64,000 nucleotides of DNA. Origin: Cyanophora paradoxa (taxonomy: Eukaryota; Glaucocystophyceae; Cyanophorales; Cyanophoraceae). The translations under genes were made by a program, and so were the position numbers. Within the stretch, counting starts at the first letter, position 1, and each line of letters begins with the position of its first letter. This document shows positions 9,193-18,335 of the stretch, piece by piece. The stretch covers positions 1 through 64,000 of the forward strand of contig QPMI01000600.1 in NCBI GenBank assembly GCA_004431415.1, in the 5' to 3' direction. The notes below the pieces were generated by a model. It ran no database searches and was not told the DNA's origin. It was given only the letters and a program-made list of their open reading frames with translations.

Positions 9193-10047
9193 TTATGGGG
9201 TTGGGTCATCAATTACATCTGGTTCCATGTAAAACCCTGTTGTGAATATATCAGCAACATTTACACCACGAAGTGCTGATACAGCTGCTATATCTGTTCT
9301 CAGTCCCATAATCATAGTATTGTATACTCCAACCTCAGTGACAAACAGATCATAGGTAAATGTCAAATTGTTATAAACACAATATCCTCTGCCAAAATGG
9401 TTCGAAGCTTGAACAAAGAATAAGTAGTTGTGACCTGGTTGATTATTATTGGCTCTACACATGGAAAGCATTGCAGTGGGAAGAGGAATATTTCTTCTTA
9501 CTCGATCAGTTCCTGTAATGGAAACTAATTCCGAATTCTCAAGAGTTACAGAGGATGCAACATAGAAATGCAAAAAAGGTTGCTGTGCAACAGGTGTGTA
9601 GAAACGAATTCGTTGTGGGTTCTCAGCATTTTGCTCTAGAGTATCTGGGACATCATTGTATGCAATTGATGAAGAGAGTTGACCTGAAACTCTGCAGCCT
9701 CCACCAATAAAAGCTCCTCCTGATCTCACAGTAACAGCTGCAGAATTCTTATCGAAATCAAGGGCTTTCAGATCAACACTGTAAGCATCAGGACCTCCAT
9801 TAGTAGGTTGGAAGAAGTTAGCATTTGTGACAAGAAGTCGAGTTGTTTTAACCACACCCGAATTCTTATCAGCTCTCAGCTCTTTAACTCGAATAATCGA
9901 ATTTTTATCAAAGGAATTACCATTTGAATTGGGTCTCTCTGTGGATTCTAAACCACGAACCTCATCATTTACTTCATGCTGGCGAAAATGCATTGCAGGG
10001 GATCCAAGGGAATATATAGGCAGTTGAACTCGATTATATTCACCCAT
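9193..10047 (-). CDS. Virion fibre/adaptor paralogue 2 (about 284 aa)
   Basis: I chose the ATG at 10047 (MGEYNRVQLPIYSLG) over an upstream one because the shared base starts soon after it. The base has DEVRGLESTERPNSNG, IIRVKELRADKNSGVVKTTR and SGGAFIGGGCRVSG, clearly homologous to its neighbours. The C-terminal half is a separate beta-rich head ending in VADIFTTGFYMEPDVID. The function is inferred from family and position: a receptor-binding or decoration protein. Confidence 0.6.
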   Translation of the reverse strand: MGEYNRVQLPIYSLGSPAMHFRQHEVNDEVRGLESTERPNSNGNSFDKNSIIRVKELRADKNSGVVKTTRLLVTNANFFQPTNGGPDAYSVDLKALDFDKNSAAVTVRSGGAFIGGGCRVSGQLSSSIAYNDVPDTLEQNAENPQRIRFYTPVAQQPFLHFYVASSVTLENSELVSITGTDRVRRNIPLPTAMLSMCRANNNQPGHNYLFFVQASNHFGRGYCVYNNLTFTYDLFVTEVGVYNTMIMGLRTDIAAVSALRGVNVADIFTTGFYMEPDVIDDPTP

Positions 10048-10082
10048 TGCTTCTTTTACTAAGAAGGAAAGAAAAATAATGT

Positions 10083-10349
10083 TCACAGTTCTTCTGTGAC
10101 AATGTTATACTCGATCGCTTTTTTCACAGTTCCCCTTTGGAATGCCTGTAAAACAATTGCTTCCTTTGAGGTGGGTATTTGGATACCAGCTGAGATGCAA
10201 GATTGTACCTCTTTCTGAACAATCTCATCAATTGCTATTCTTGCTCTGTTGTGGGCAGCATTGTCAATCCAATTCTGAACAGAAGCAGAGCAATATTCCA
10301 TTCCCAGGTTTTCAGTATCTGAGAGGACTACTTGGTAGATATTCGACAT
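10083..10349 (-). CDS. Small conserved protein in the fibre block (88 aa)
   Basis: The start at 10349 gives MSNIYQVVLSDTENLG. The protein is mostly helical, with NWIDNAAHNRARIAIDEIV in the middle and a C-terminus KKAIEYNIVTEEL. Proteins of this look occur beside tail or fibre genes in phages, but I cannot assign a role. It sits between two fibre paralogues, so an assembly or chaperone role is a guess. Confidence 0.5.
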   Translation of the reverse strand: MSNIYQVVLSDTENLGMEYCSASVQNWIDNAAHNRARIAIDEIVQKEVQSCISAGIQIPTSKEAIVLQAFQRGTVKKAIEYNIVTEEL

Positions 10350-10371
10350 TCCTATTTTATGGTGAGAAAAT

Positions 10372-11400
10372 TTATGTGATGCTGATAAGCTCACCTGCAA
10401 ATGCTGTTTTAGAAGAATACACCCCATTTGTATTTGTAACAAGTGTTACATACTCATTAGCAGCAATATAGAGAATACAATTTAGCGAAATGGTTTTGTA
10501 TCCAGCAGTGTTTGAGGCAATTACATTTATTGCAACACCACTTGGGTTTGCATCATTTACTTGAAGAGTAAGCTCTATGGGTAGTGATGAGGCTTGTGAG
10601 TAGGTAACTGCTGAAAAACGGTAATGCCCTGAAACAGGAGCAGTAAATCTCCCATTAGCAACTGCAAAATGATTTGTAGGATGATTTAAATGAACAGTTC
10701 CCCAATTTATCAAAGCAGTGGCGCTTGTTGCTGTATGATTATAGTTTAGCTGAACACAGAATCTTGGTTGGGACTGATATTTAAAATAGTTCTGTGTGTT
10801 AATTGTCAGACAGTTCGATTCAAGCAATGCCACAGTATTGCTATTGCGTTTAAAAAGCAGATTTGTCGCCGATCCAGTATCTATTTCAGGAGTAATCACT
10901 TTTGTTGATGCTTGGATTATCTGTTGGGACTGATTAGGTATCGAAATACCAGCATTTGCTGTCACCAACCCTGTAAATGTGCTTGTTCCTGTTATGTTTA
11001 CTTGATTGGCTGCAAGATTTCCATCAATCCTTGCCCCATCTCCAATGTAAGCTCCTCCACTCTTGACAACAAGAGCTGCATTATTGCTTGTGTTGTCAAA
11101 ATTTATTAGTTTGGGTGTGGTGAACCCTCCCACATCATCATAAATTGCTGAATCTGAAACAATCGATCCTGATTGGACTTGGTTTTTATTTGATACTATG
11201 AGACCTGTGGTTCTCACCTTCCCATTATTGCGATCACATCTTATTTCTTTGCATCTAATGACAGAGTTCTGAGAGAATGAATCAGCTCCTGTTGTCTCTG
11301 TGCAAATAAAACCTGGTGTAGCATCTGTGACAGTGTGATTAAGTTGATGTATTTTTGGTGCTGCATAACAGAAAACAGGTACTGCTATCTGAGTAGTCAT
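10372..11400 (-). CDS. Virion fibre with C1q/TNF-like head, paralogue 3
   Basis: The protein has 342 residues. The base domain (about 1-130) contains VTDATPGFICTETTG, IRCKEIRCDRNNGKVRTTGL and VVKSGGAYIGDGARIDG. A linker follows, and the last about 130 residues fit a C1q jelly roll: GRFTAPVSGHYRFSAVTYSQ, and a final strand AFAGELISIT. C1q heads form trimers and bind ligands at cell surfaces, so this is a likely attachment protein. The closest relative in the window is the 11423-12478 protein, with which it shares both base and head, indicating a tandem duplication. Confidence 0.75.
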   Translation of the reverse strand: MTTQIAVPVFCYAAPKIHQLNHTVTDATPGFICTETTGADSFSQNSVIRCKEIRCDRNNGKVRTTGLIVSNKNQVQSGSIVSDSAIYDDVGGFTTPKLINFDNTSNNAALVVKSGGAYIGDGARIDGNLAANQVNITGTSTFTGLVTANAGISIPNQSQQIIQASTKVITPEIDTGSATNLLFKRNSNTVALLESNCLTINTQNYFKYQSQPRFCVQLNYNHTATSATALINWGTVHLNHPTNHFAVANGRFTAPVSGHYRFSAVTYSQASSLPIELTLQVNDANPSGVAINVIASNTAGYKTISLNCILYIAANEYVTLVTNTNGVYSSKTAFAGELISIT

Positions 11401-11422
11401 TCTTTACATTAGACAGACAATA

Positions 11423-12478
11423 TTATGTTAAACTCACAAGCATCCCACCAAAAAGTAAACGGGAGGGATATGTTGAGTAAGGATAATAAAGTTGTATAGA
11501 GTCATTTTGGGAAAGATTTATTAAAATGTCAAGTCCATAGCAAGTGACTCCACCTTTTTCTTGGTTATACACTTGCAATCCGGTATCTGCTCCATTTTTG
11601 TATATCATTAGATAAAATATTGTCGATGAAGTTCCAATTGAGAAAAAGAACCTGTAACATCCAGCAATTGGTGCTGTAAAAGTGCCTGTTGTGGGGTCAA
11701 AGCAATTTCCCTGATCTACCAACTCTGTTCCATAAGAAGTTATTGGACCAGATCCAGAAGGTATTGTGAAAGTTAAAGCTCCATTTGGCGATTGCTTTGC
11801 AGCAAAAAATCTTGGGCAACCATTTCTTTTCAAATACTTTTCGTTTGATAGTGTCAGAGTTTCGTAATGAGTGGGTGTCTGTAAATTGGAAGGTATCTTT
11901 TCAAGAGAGAAAATCGTAATACCATTTCGTTTATAGTTCGCATTGGTATCTGATCCATTATCTACCTCAGGTGCATTAATTCTTGTAGTAGCTGTGAGAG
12001 TTCCATATTGGATATTTCCTGAGAGACCACCATTCAAAGACATCAATCCTGTAAATAAACTTGTCCCATCCACATTTAATTGATTAGCTGTGACAGTCCC
12101 TGCTACATTTGCTCCATCACCAATGTAGGCTCCTCCACTTTTCACCACAAGAGCCGAATTATTACTTGTGTTACCAAAAGTCACTATCTGTGCTGTGGTG
12201 ACTCCACCCACATTATCATACACTGCTGAATCTGGGACTACTTGACCTGCTTGAACTTGATTTTTATTCGAGATAATAATTCCTGTGGTTCTTATCTTGC
12301 CTCCATTTCGATCACATCGAATTTCTTTGACTCTGAGTATATTATTCTCTGTGAAAGAGGTATTACTTGAAGTTTCAGTGCAAATAAAACCGGGTGTGGA
12401 GTCGACTACTTCATGAGAGGTGCTGTGGAGTGATTTGGCTGCAAGTTCATAGTTTGGAATCTCTAAAAGGGAGGTCAT
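11423..12478 (-). CDS. Virion fibre with C1q/TNF-like head, paralogue 4
   Basis: I start at 12478 (MTSLLEIPNYELAAK). An upstream in-frame Met at 12550 would overlap the giant fibre gene. The base repeats the neighbour's motifs (DSTPGFICTETSSN, LRVKEIRCDRNGGKIRTTGI, VVKSGGAYIGDGANVAG). The head has the C1q pattern GTFTAPIAGCYRFFFSIGTS and ends LLFGGMLVSLT. Head and base are more similar to 10372-11400 than to the other two paralogues. It is expected to be displayed on the virion. Confidence 0.75.
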   Translation of the reverse strand: MTSLLEIPNYELAAKSLHSTSHEVVDSTPGFICTETSSNTSFTENNILRVKEIRCDRNGGKIRTTGIIISNKNQVQAGQVVPDSAVYDNVGGVTTAQIVTFGNTSNNSALVVKSGGAYIGDGANVAGTVTANQLNVDGTSLFTGLMSLNGGLSGNIQYGTLTATTRINAPEVDNGSDTNANYKRNGITIFSLEKIPSNLQTPTHYETLTLSNEKYLKRNGCPRFFAAKQSPNGALTFTIPSGSGPITSYGTELVDQGNCFDPTTGTFTAPIAGCYRFFFSIGTSSTIFYLMIYKNGADTGLQVYNQEKGGVTCYGLDILINLSQNDSIQLYYPYSTYPSRLLFGGMLVSLT

Positions 12479-12497
12479 CTTTATAATTACGAAATAG

Positions 12498-15400
12498 TTA
12501 AATTGCGACAGCAATGTAATGAATTGTAACTGGAAATCCTGGTCTGTCAAAAGAACTTAATGGAACTATGTCAAGCTCACAAGTGAAATAGCTACTGTAA
12601 ACTTGTTTAAGCCTAACATACATTCGATAGTAGTAGGCTGTCTCATTGTGTTGTATACCAGTTGTTACAATAGGAGGGTTAGCAAAGCTGCTGTTGAAAT
12701 TAATAGTGAGGTTAAACCTATGGTCAGGATTTGCCCAAAGATAAGGAGTAGTGTAAACATACGTTCCTGCTTGGATTTTCCCATTAAAATATGCATTGAG
12801 TTGACTGGAAAGATCTGCCTCTGTAATACATCGACTGATGGTCGCATTATTTGAGGGGTTCATAGCATAGAAATTTCTTGCATAGGCATTTCCACGAACA
12901 AGTAAGGTTTTATCAAAGTAATTCTGCGAATTGTGGAAGAACCATGTTTCTTCAAACATAGGTCCTGCTGGTTCTACAATCTGACCTGATCCTACATACA
13001 TTGTGTTGTTGGCTCTTATAGTGGTAGCTGTGAATGGATCCAGAGTAGGTCGATCTGTAATATCTCCCCAAAGGTGGGTGTGTGCGAAATCTGTAATTTG
13101 GTATTTTGTATGAGTATGAGCAAAGTCTGTAATTTCACCTTTGGTGTGAGTGTGAGCAAAATCTGTAATCTCACTCTTGACATGAGTGTGTGCAAAATCT
13201 GTTATCTCACTCTTGACATGAGTGTGTGCAAAATCTGTAATCTGTGACTTTGTGTGAGTGTGAGCAAAATCTGAGATCTCAGATTTAAAATGGGTGTGAG
13301 CAAAATTCGTGATATCTGCTCTGGTGTGGGTGTGTGCAAAATCTGTTATCTGGGATTTTGTGTGAGTGTGTGCGAAATCTGTGATCTCTGCCTTTGTGTG
13401 GGTGTGTGATCTATTATTAAGATCAAGGAAACTACCTGAGTATGCAACAGGGTGTAAATTGGATGGGGTGGGTTTATTTATGAGATCATTATAATCTCCT
13501 GTGAAAGAGATGGTCTTTAGTTCACCCCTTCCTACATAATCAGAAGGGAGATCAATCTTAATGGGCATAATAGCTGGATCATCAGGTATCTCATACTCAC
13601 CTCCTGGATGAACCACAGGAAAGGTTTGATTGCTTTCAGTATGGACAAAGAAGTTACATGCTGTTACTGTTCCATCAATAGTCCCACCTGTGAGAGGGAG
13701 GTAATTGCCTGTAACACCAATACCTATACCTGCAATGATTGTATTTAGTTCTGTTTCATCTATGTAGTTCTGAGCTTGAAGGTAATCCTCTGTGACTACT
13801 CTCGAAATGCTCTCATTGTGTATGTTTTTTGCAGCCATTCTTTGATTGGCTTCCAGAACCCCACCATAATCTGTTTTAATCCATGCAAGCTCTGCCCTTC
13901 CATAATTATCATTTGCAGTTCCCACTATGGGAATGTAGGAATACTTATCTCGACTGAAAACTATCATTGGTCTTGAGCCATCTAAGCTGCTTACATCTGC
14001 TACATGAACCTGTATAGCAGAGTTGTAATTTTGGTAGGTTGCTGGGTCTGTTGGGACTCTGAATGTATCTGTGGGAATGTCAGCCTCCATGTAGCTTGAC
14101 ACAAAGATATTTGGTATGGTTGCTCCTGGTGGTGGTGGGGTTTCAAAAGAGCCTGGTAATGTCCTAATATGAAGTGGTCCTCTCATAGCTGAATTTGCAA
14201 GTGTCCCATTCACATGTACATAGTGTTCATTCAAAAAGATTCTTTCAGGGATATTACAAGTCTGGTAAAGAGAAACCCCCAAGTTATCAAGAGGCTCCAC
14301 CTTTGCGAATTCTGGTTGGTCATTGATCTCATCCCAAATATGTTCATGTTTGCTTGGTGGGAACTCAGTTGGAATCCCATCAATTTCACCCCAATCATGC
14401 CTGTGATCTTCTGGTGGATACTTCTGAGGTTTGCCTAAGATCTCATCCCAATCATGATTGTGATCCTCTGGGGGATACTTTGCAGGTTTATTATTAATTT
14501 GTTCATAATCAGGAAAGAACTCCCAGATCTCAGGTCGAAATCCATCTGGTAATAATTCCTCATGGGGTTCATAAGGTTGCTCATAATCAACAGCTGGTGG
14601 ATCATGCCCATCTGGCAAATACTCCTCATCAGGTTCATAGTTCTGCTCATACTCAAACTCTTGGGGATCTAAGCCATCTGGTAGTATCTCCTCCTCATTG
14701 GGGTCAAACTGATCATATTCATATTCTTGTGGGTCAAAACCATCTGGTAAATATTCTTCCTCATCTGGAACGAATTGATATTCATCAAGCTCTAATATAT
14801 CGACTTCAGGAGGTAAATACTGCTCATCTATTTGCTTTCTGGGTTCAATTATAGGTTTATTGCGAACTTGCTCCCAACTAACAATATGCTGCCCAAAGGC
14901 TACATCTTCAGTTGCTGTGTATTCTCTTCCAGGCTGTTTCTTTGGTGTTAAATCGGGAGGTCCATTTGGAAATGGAATAGGGAATGGGACTGTTGGTCCA
15001 TTGGGACCATAATGCTCAATTATTTCCCTTAGAGTTTTCTCACTCACAAGTTTCTCCCCATTTGCATACACATTGCTGCCATGGATATTTCGCCATTGCC
15101 TGGTTCTAATTCCAAGGTCTTTCACATTGCTATACAAAGGCAAAAGGTGCCTATCCATTTCGACTAAATCAGGATGTAAATGGATTGCTACTGGTTGACT
15201 GGGGCTACTGTTGATTGTAATTGATGGCTTTTTTTGATGGACATCTTTTGGAGTAAAAAACCCAAAAGGCTCATTCCTCGCAAAGTCATATGTAATATCC
15301 TTGGGGTATACATCATTTGTGTAGGAGACCTGATTTGTGTTGGCAATGGGACCCACTTGCAATACTTGGGGGACCTCAGCTTTTGCAGTGCTGCCCTCAT

Positions 15401-15785
15401 TGTAAATTCGCAAAGCTGTGTTCTGTTTGCCCTGCTCATCTTGAACATTGAAAATCAATCGACCACTATCGAACCTGGAAGGTATATCTGGGTGAGTGCC
15501 ACTGGTTTTTAGTTTCCTAGGTCTCCTTCTTGTTGCTTTGATCTCTGCCACTTGGTTTGCTTTCACATTACCCAAACTAAAGGCTACACTGACATCCTCT
15601 TTATCTGGATCGGTTTGATTCACAGATAAAGCATGCTCCCTTGATTGAGTCTTTGATGAATTATCAGAGCTGTGGTCAATTGAAACTGAACCCTTTACTT
15701 TAATATTATCAAAGTTCACATGCTTGGTGCTGCTTGCATTATCATCTTGAATGGTTTCTAGATTTGGTGGGTAATTGAAGCTCAT
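12498..15785 (-). CDS. Giant modular fibre protein with H-type lectin-like tip (1095 aa)
   Basis: The order from the N-terminus is a polar region; an acidic proline-rich repeat array (units like EEYLPDGFDPQEYEYDQ); three or more DHxHDWxEI units (PPEDHNHDWDEILGKP); a middle domain; about ten 14-residue units of the form THTKSEITDFAH, typical of long phage tail fibres that form trimeric shafts; and a C-terminal domain (about 1000-1095) with INFNSSFANPPIVTTGI and VTIHYIAVAI that resembles H-type lectins. A sugar-binding tip on a long shaft suggests host-cell attachment. It is the first gene of the leftward cluster, starting 43 bp from the divergent patatin gene. Confidence 0.8.
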   Translation of the reverse strand: MSFNYPPNLETIQDDNASSTKHVNFDNIKVKGSVSIDHSSDNSSKTQSREHALSVNQTDPDKEDVSVAFSLGNVKANQVAEIKATRRRPRKLKTSGTHPDIPSRFDSGRLIFNVQDEQGKQNTALRIYNEGSTAKAEVPQVLQVGPIANTNQVSYTNDVYPKDITYDFARNEPFGFFTPKDVHQKKPSITINSSPSQPVAIHLHPDLVEMDRHLLPLYSNVKDLGIRTRQWRNIHGSNVYANGEKLVSEKTLREIIEHYGPNGPTVPFPIPFPNGPPDLTPKKQPGREYTATEDVAFGQHIVSWEQVRNKPIIEPRKQIDEQYLPPEVDILELDEYQFVPDEEEYLPDGFDPQEYEYDQFDPNEEEILPDGLDPQEFEYEQNYEPDEEYLPDGHDPPAVDYEQPYEPHEELLPDGFRPEIWEFFPDYEQINNKPAKYPPEDHNHDWDEILGKPQKYPPEDHRHDWGEIDGIPTEFPPSKHEHIWDEINDQPEFAKVEPLDNLGVSLYQTCNIPERIFLNEHYVHVNGTLANSAMRGPLHIRTLPGSFETPPPPGATIPNIFVSSYMEADIPTDTFRVPTDPATYQNYNSAIQVHVADVSSLDGSRPMIVFSRDKYSYIPIVGTANDNYGRAELAWIKTDYGGVLEANQRMAAKNIHNESISRVVTEDYLQAQNYIDETELNTIIAGIGIGVTGNYLPLTGGTIDGTVTACNFFVHTESNQTFPVVHPGGEYEIPDDPAIMPIKIDLPSDYVGRGELKTISFTGDYNDLINKPTPSNLHPVAYSGSFLDLNNRSHTHTKAEITDFAHTHTKSQITDFAHTHTRADITNFAHTHFKSEISDFAHTHTKSQITDFAHTHVKSEITDFAHTHVKSEITDFAHTHTKGEITDFAHTHTKYQITDFAHTHLWGDITDRPTLDPFTATTIRANNTMYVGSGQIVEPAGPMFEETWFFHNSQNYFDKTLLVRGNAYARNFYAMNPSNNATISRCITEADLSSQLNAYFNGKIQAGTYVYTTPYLWANPDHRFNLTINFNSSFANPPIVTTGIQHNETAYYYRMYVRLKQVYSSYFTCELDIVPLSSFDRPGFPVTIHYIAVAI

Positions 15786-15828
15786 GGCTTTTACTATATG
15801 GATTTATAAAATTCCTGATAAGTAAAAG
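15786..15828. promoter_or_regulatory. Divergent promoter between giant fibre and patatin genes
   Basis: Only 43 bp separate the two start codons. The spacer is AT-rich and carries TAGTAAAAG next to the fibre ATG and AAGTAAAAG next to the patatin ATG, resembling the short motif seen before other structural genes. Confidence 0.45.
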
Positions 15829-17082
15829 ATGCCTCTCAAGGTCGTTTTAAGTCTTTCTGGCGGGGGTGCAAGGGGCATTATCATAACCAGGCTGCTAAAA
15901 GAAATCGAAAATCGAACTGGCAGGAGAATAATCGATCTTGTGGATCTTGTGAGTGGAACTTCCACTGGTGGGATCATTGCAATAGGTTTGAATATAAGGC
16001 ATCCTGATAGACCAGGTGAACCTAAACTGACAGCGAACGATTTACACAATATTTACCTAACTCAACTGCCCTTGATTTTCGCAAATCCTCGAAATATAAT
16101 CGAAAATGCCCTTTTTAATACAAAGTATGATGTGGGACCCTTGGAGACTGCAATCAATTCAGTTACTGGTGAATCACTAATACAGGATTCCCTAAAGGAC
16201 ATTGTGATTACATCCTTTGATACTCAGAATATGAAACCAATATTTATCACAAATGACAACAATTACAACTTTATGCCTTGTAAGATTGCTGCTAGGGCTA
16301 CTTCTGCTGCTCCTACATATTTCTCTCCTGTAAGCATTGTTGATTTCAATCGGGGAGTATATGTCTGTCTCATTGATGGTGCCATTTCGGGAAACAATAA
16401 TCCCAGTGTGTGTGGTTACAGCCATGCAAAGAAGATTTACAGTGATGATGATGACATTATAGTAATAAGTATCTCTTGTGGAGAGGTGGACCCACATTTA
16501 GAGTCTGATTATGTGGGTTATGCTTATGAGACTGTCAACAGCTGGGGCATTCTCTCATGGATTGCCTCAACAGATGGAAGCCCATTGATTAACATGCTCA
16601 TGGCTGCAAGTGAGCTTTCTGCCCTTGATAAGATGGAGGAGTTGTTACCCTACAACTATGATCAGGATTATGGGAGATACTATAGGCTATCAGTGCCTCT
16701 TCCAAACCATATAGTTAGCTCCCTTGATGACACTTCTAAAATCCCAGATATGCTTTCTTTCACAGAAACCTACATTGCAGCAAACAATGATATGATCAAT
16801 AAGCTTTGCAGCCTACTAGTAGCAAACTATGAACTAAAGAACCCTTCAAAGGCTTACATTTCATCCACTCTCACTACATCACCACCTTTGGATGCTAATT
16901 GGTATCAGCTTGCAGATGATGCCTTCACTGCCTCATCCTCTGTGACTGGTAAAGAGCCTTTCATGGCTAGACCTTCAGCATTTGGCTGGGAAGCTGGAGC
17001 CTATGCTCCTGAGCAGATATGGGAAACCCCACTGAATACCTTCAAGTTGCTTTCCCATATACTTTTGAACTCTCTTCTGTGA
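15829..17082 (+). CDS. Patatin-like phospholipase, frame shifted before its C-terminal domain
   Basis: The protein is a serine acyl-hydrolase of the patatin family, expected to cleave phospholipids at the membrane. It has the oxyanion loop SGGGARG (10-15), the nucleophile elbow GTSTGG with S45, and the catalytic Asp in DGA (D183), all intact. From about residue 365 the sequence (WYQLADDAFTASSSVTGK) begins a discoidin-like (F5/8 type C) domain. The frame then leaves it near 17020 and stops 21 codons later. The rest of the domain is encoded in the -1 frame at 17019-17384. Such a lipase could aid membrane passage of virus or cell lysis. Confidence 0.85.
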   Translation: MPLKVVLSLSGGGARGIIITRLLKEIENRTGRRIIDLVDLVSGTSTGGIIAIGLNIRHPDRPGEPKLTANDLHNIYLTQLPLIFANPRNIIENALFNTKYDVGPLETAINSVTGESLIQDSLKDIVITSFDTQNMKPIFITNDNNYNFMPCKIAARATSAAPTYFSPVSIVDFNRGVYVCLIDGAISGNNNPSVCGYSHAKKIYSDDDDIIVISISCGEVDPHLESDYVGYAYETVNSWGILSWIASTDGSPLINMLMAASELSALDKMEELLPYNYDQDYGRYYRLSVPLPNHIVSSLDDTSKIPDMLSFTETYIAANNDMINKLCSLLVANYELKNPSKAYISSTLTTSPPLDANWYQLADDAFTASSSVTGKEPFMARPSAFGWEAGAYAPEQIWETPLNTFKLLSHILLNSLL

Positions 17083-17384
17083 TTGCCTATGGATCAGGGG
17101 ACACCAATGCTTTTATTAAGATTTTCAATGTGGCAACATCCACTGATGGGATCAACTGGTCTTTTATTCGATCAGATGGGCAGAACAAAATATATGTCTG
17201 TGAGAACATTAACAATGCTCACAACTCAGGTGATATGGCTCTATTGAGTGGGTTCCCTCTCAGCATCAAGGATGCTTTTTACATAGGTTTTTCTCTCAGA
17301 ATTAAATATATTCGCATTTATCCCCTTGTGTATGTGAATGCTCCCACAATGAGAGTTGATTTCACAGGTGCCTTTATTCGATAA
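17019..17384 (+). pseudogene. Discoidin-like C-terminal part of the patatin protein, in a second frame
   Basis: The frame NPTEYLQVAFPYTFELSSVI...STDGINWSFIRSDGQ continues the discoidin fold begun at the end of the patatin frame. The two frames overlap from 17019 to 17082. The switch is -1 within or near gggaaacccc (17021-17030), a run where a one-base error or mutation is easy. The zero-frame codons do not fit a classical slippery site. Its 3' end overlaps the convergent gene by 11 bp. Confidence 0.6.
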
Positions 17385-18306
17385 ACTCCAACTGAAAAGA
17401 ATTATCGATTCCATTCATATCAATCAGTTCACCAAAGTAATCTTTAAATTCAACTGTGAGTTCCCTTATCACCAGGTTTCTGTCATTGATTTGAATAAAT
17501 TCTGCATGCTCACCACTATGGTAAACATAGCCCCCTATATCCTTACTCAATTGCAATCTAAGGATAGCTCCCTGATTTTGTGGTTGCGATTTTGGAATTA
17601 TATTGTGTCTGCTGGCAAAGGGGGACAGCTCTTTAATATGCATGTACAGATACTGCTCAGCATTCATATCAGACATCTTCCTGCTGTCAAAATAATATTG
17701 CAAGGGCTTAGAGGAGAGTCTGGGTCCTGAGAAGGTGATTCCCCATGCTGGGTGATCAGGTGTAATAGGTTTGCCATCATACTTTAAAAGGTTCTCAGGT
17801 CGATAGGGAGATCCACCAACAGGAGGAGTGCTATAATACCCATTGGTGTATTCAGTAGAACTCACACCCAAAAGCTTCCCTATTCTCTGGTTGCTTGCAA
17901 TAAAACGAAACTCATGGTTACTGTAAAACTCCACTTTATAGGTAGTTGGGTTATAGAATATCTTGAACTCAAAAGCTACTGTTTTGCCTGCAATAGTTTG
18001 GAAGCTTGAATAGTTCAGCCCATAATTATAAGGGTGTGTGACCCCAAAATGACCCTGATTGATGTAGCCACTGGGAAGGGGATACACTTGTTGTGTGATC
18101 ACTTGGTTATATGAACCATCTTGGTAATTAAACTGAACTGTTAGATGATCAGTTCCCACACTGTTATAGATACTGTTTGGAATCTCTGCATAGAGAACCC
18201 TGCATTCCCTTGGTCTCTCTACTGGAGTTGTGAGAGTGACCCTGTAAGAGTTTTCATTTTGTCCTTGGCTTCTATCCCTGCTATCAATATTAACAAGTCG
18301 ATTCAT
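17374..18306 (-). CDS. Candidate minor capsid (penton-type) protein A
   Basis: The 310-residue protein begins MNRLVNIDSRDRSQGQNENS and has the segment PRECRVLYAEIPNSIYNSVG, a pattern shared with capsid-associated proteins of PLVs and large DNA viruses. It is beta-rich with no membrane segment. It stands on the opposite strand to the capsid genes but directly before them, sharing a 29-bp divergent promoter with the next gene. I infer a vertex or minor capsid protein. The fold cannot be confirmed by eye. Confidence 0.55.
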   Translation of the reverse strand: MNRLVNIDSRDRSQGQNENSYRVTLTTPVERPRECRVLYAEIPNSIYNSVGTDHLTVQFNYQDGSYNQVITQQVYPLPSGYINQGHFGVTHPYNYGLNYSSFQTIAGKTVAFEFKIFYNPTTYKVEFYSNHEFRFIASNQRIGKLLGVSSTEYTNGYYSTPPVGGSPYRPENLLKYDGKPITPDHPAWGITFSGPRLSSKPLQYYFDSRKMSDMNAEQYLYMHIKELSPFASRHNIIPKSQPQNQGAILRLQLSKDIGGYVYHSGEHAEFIQINDRNLVIRELTVEFKDYFGELIDMNGIDNSFQLEFIE

Positions 18307-18335
18307 TTTAATATATAAATATAGATAAAAGAAGA
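18307..18335. promoter_or_regulatory. Divergent promoter of the two minor capsid candidates
   Basis: The 29-bp spacer is almost purely A and T (ttaatatataaatatag) and includes ATAAAAGA just before the plus-strand ATG. It must serve both genes. Confidence 0.5.

Noticed and set aside
12984-13430. CRISPR-like array
   Set aside because: The regular repeats are coding units of the fibre shaft in one continuous frame, with no unique spacers.
17019-17030. Programmed -1 slippage at GGGAAAC in the patatin gene
   Set aside because: The heptamer is not in the register of the upstream frame. Its codons belong to the downstream frame.
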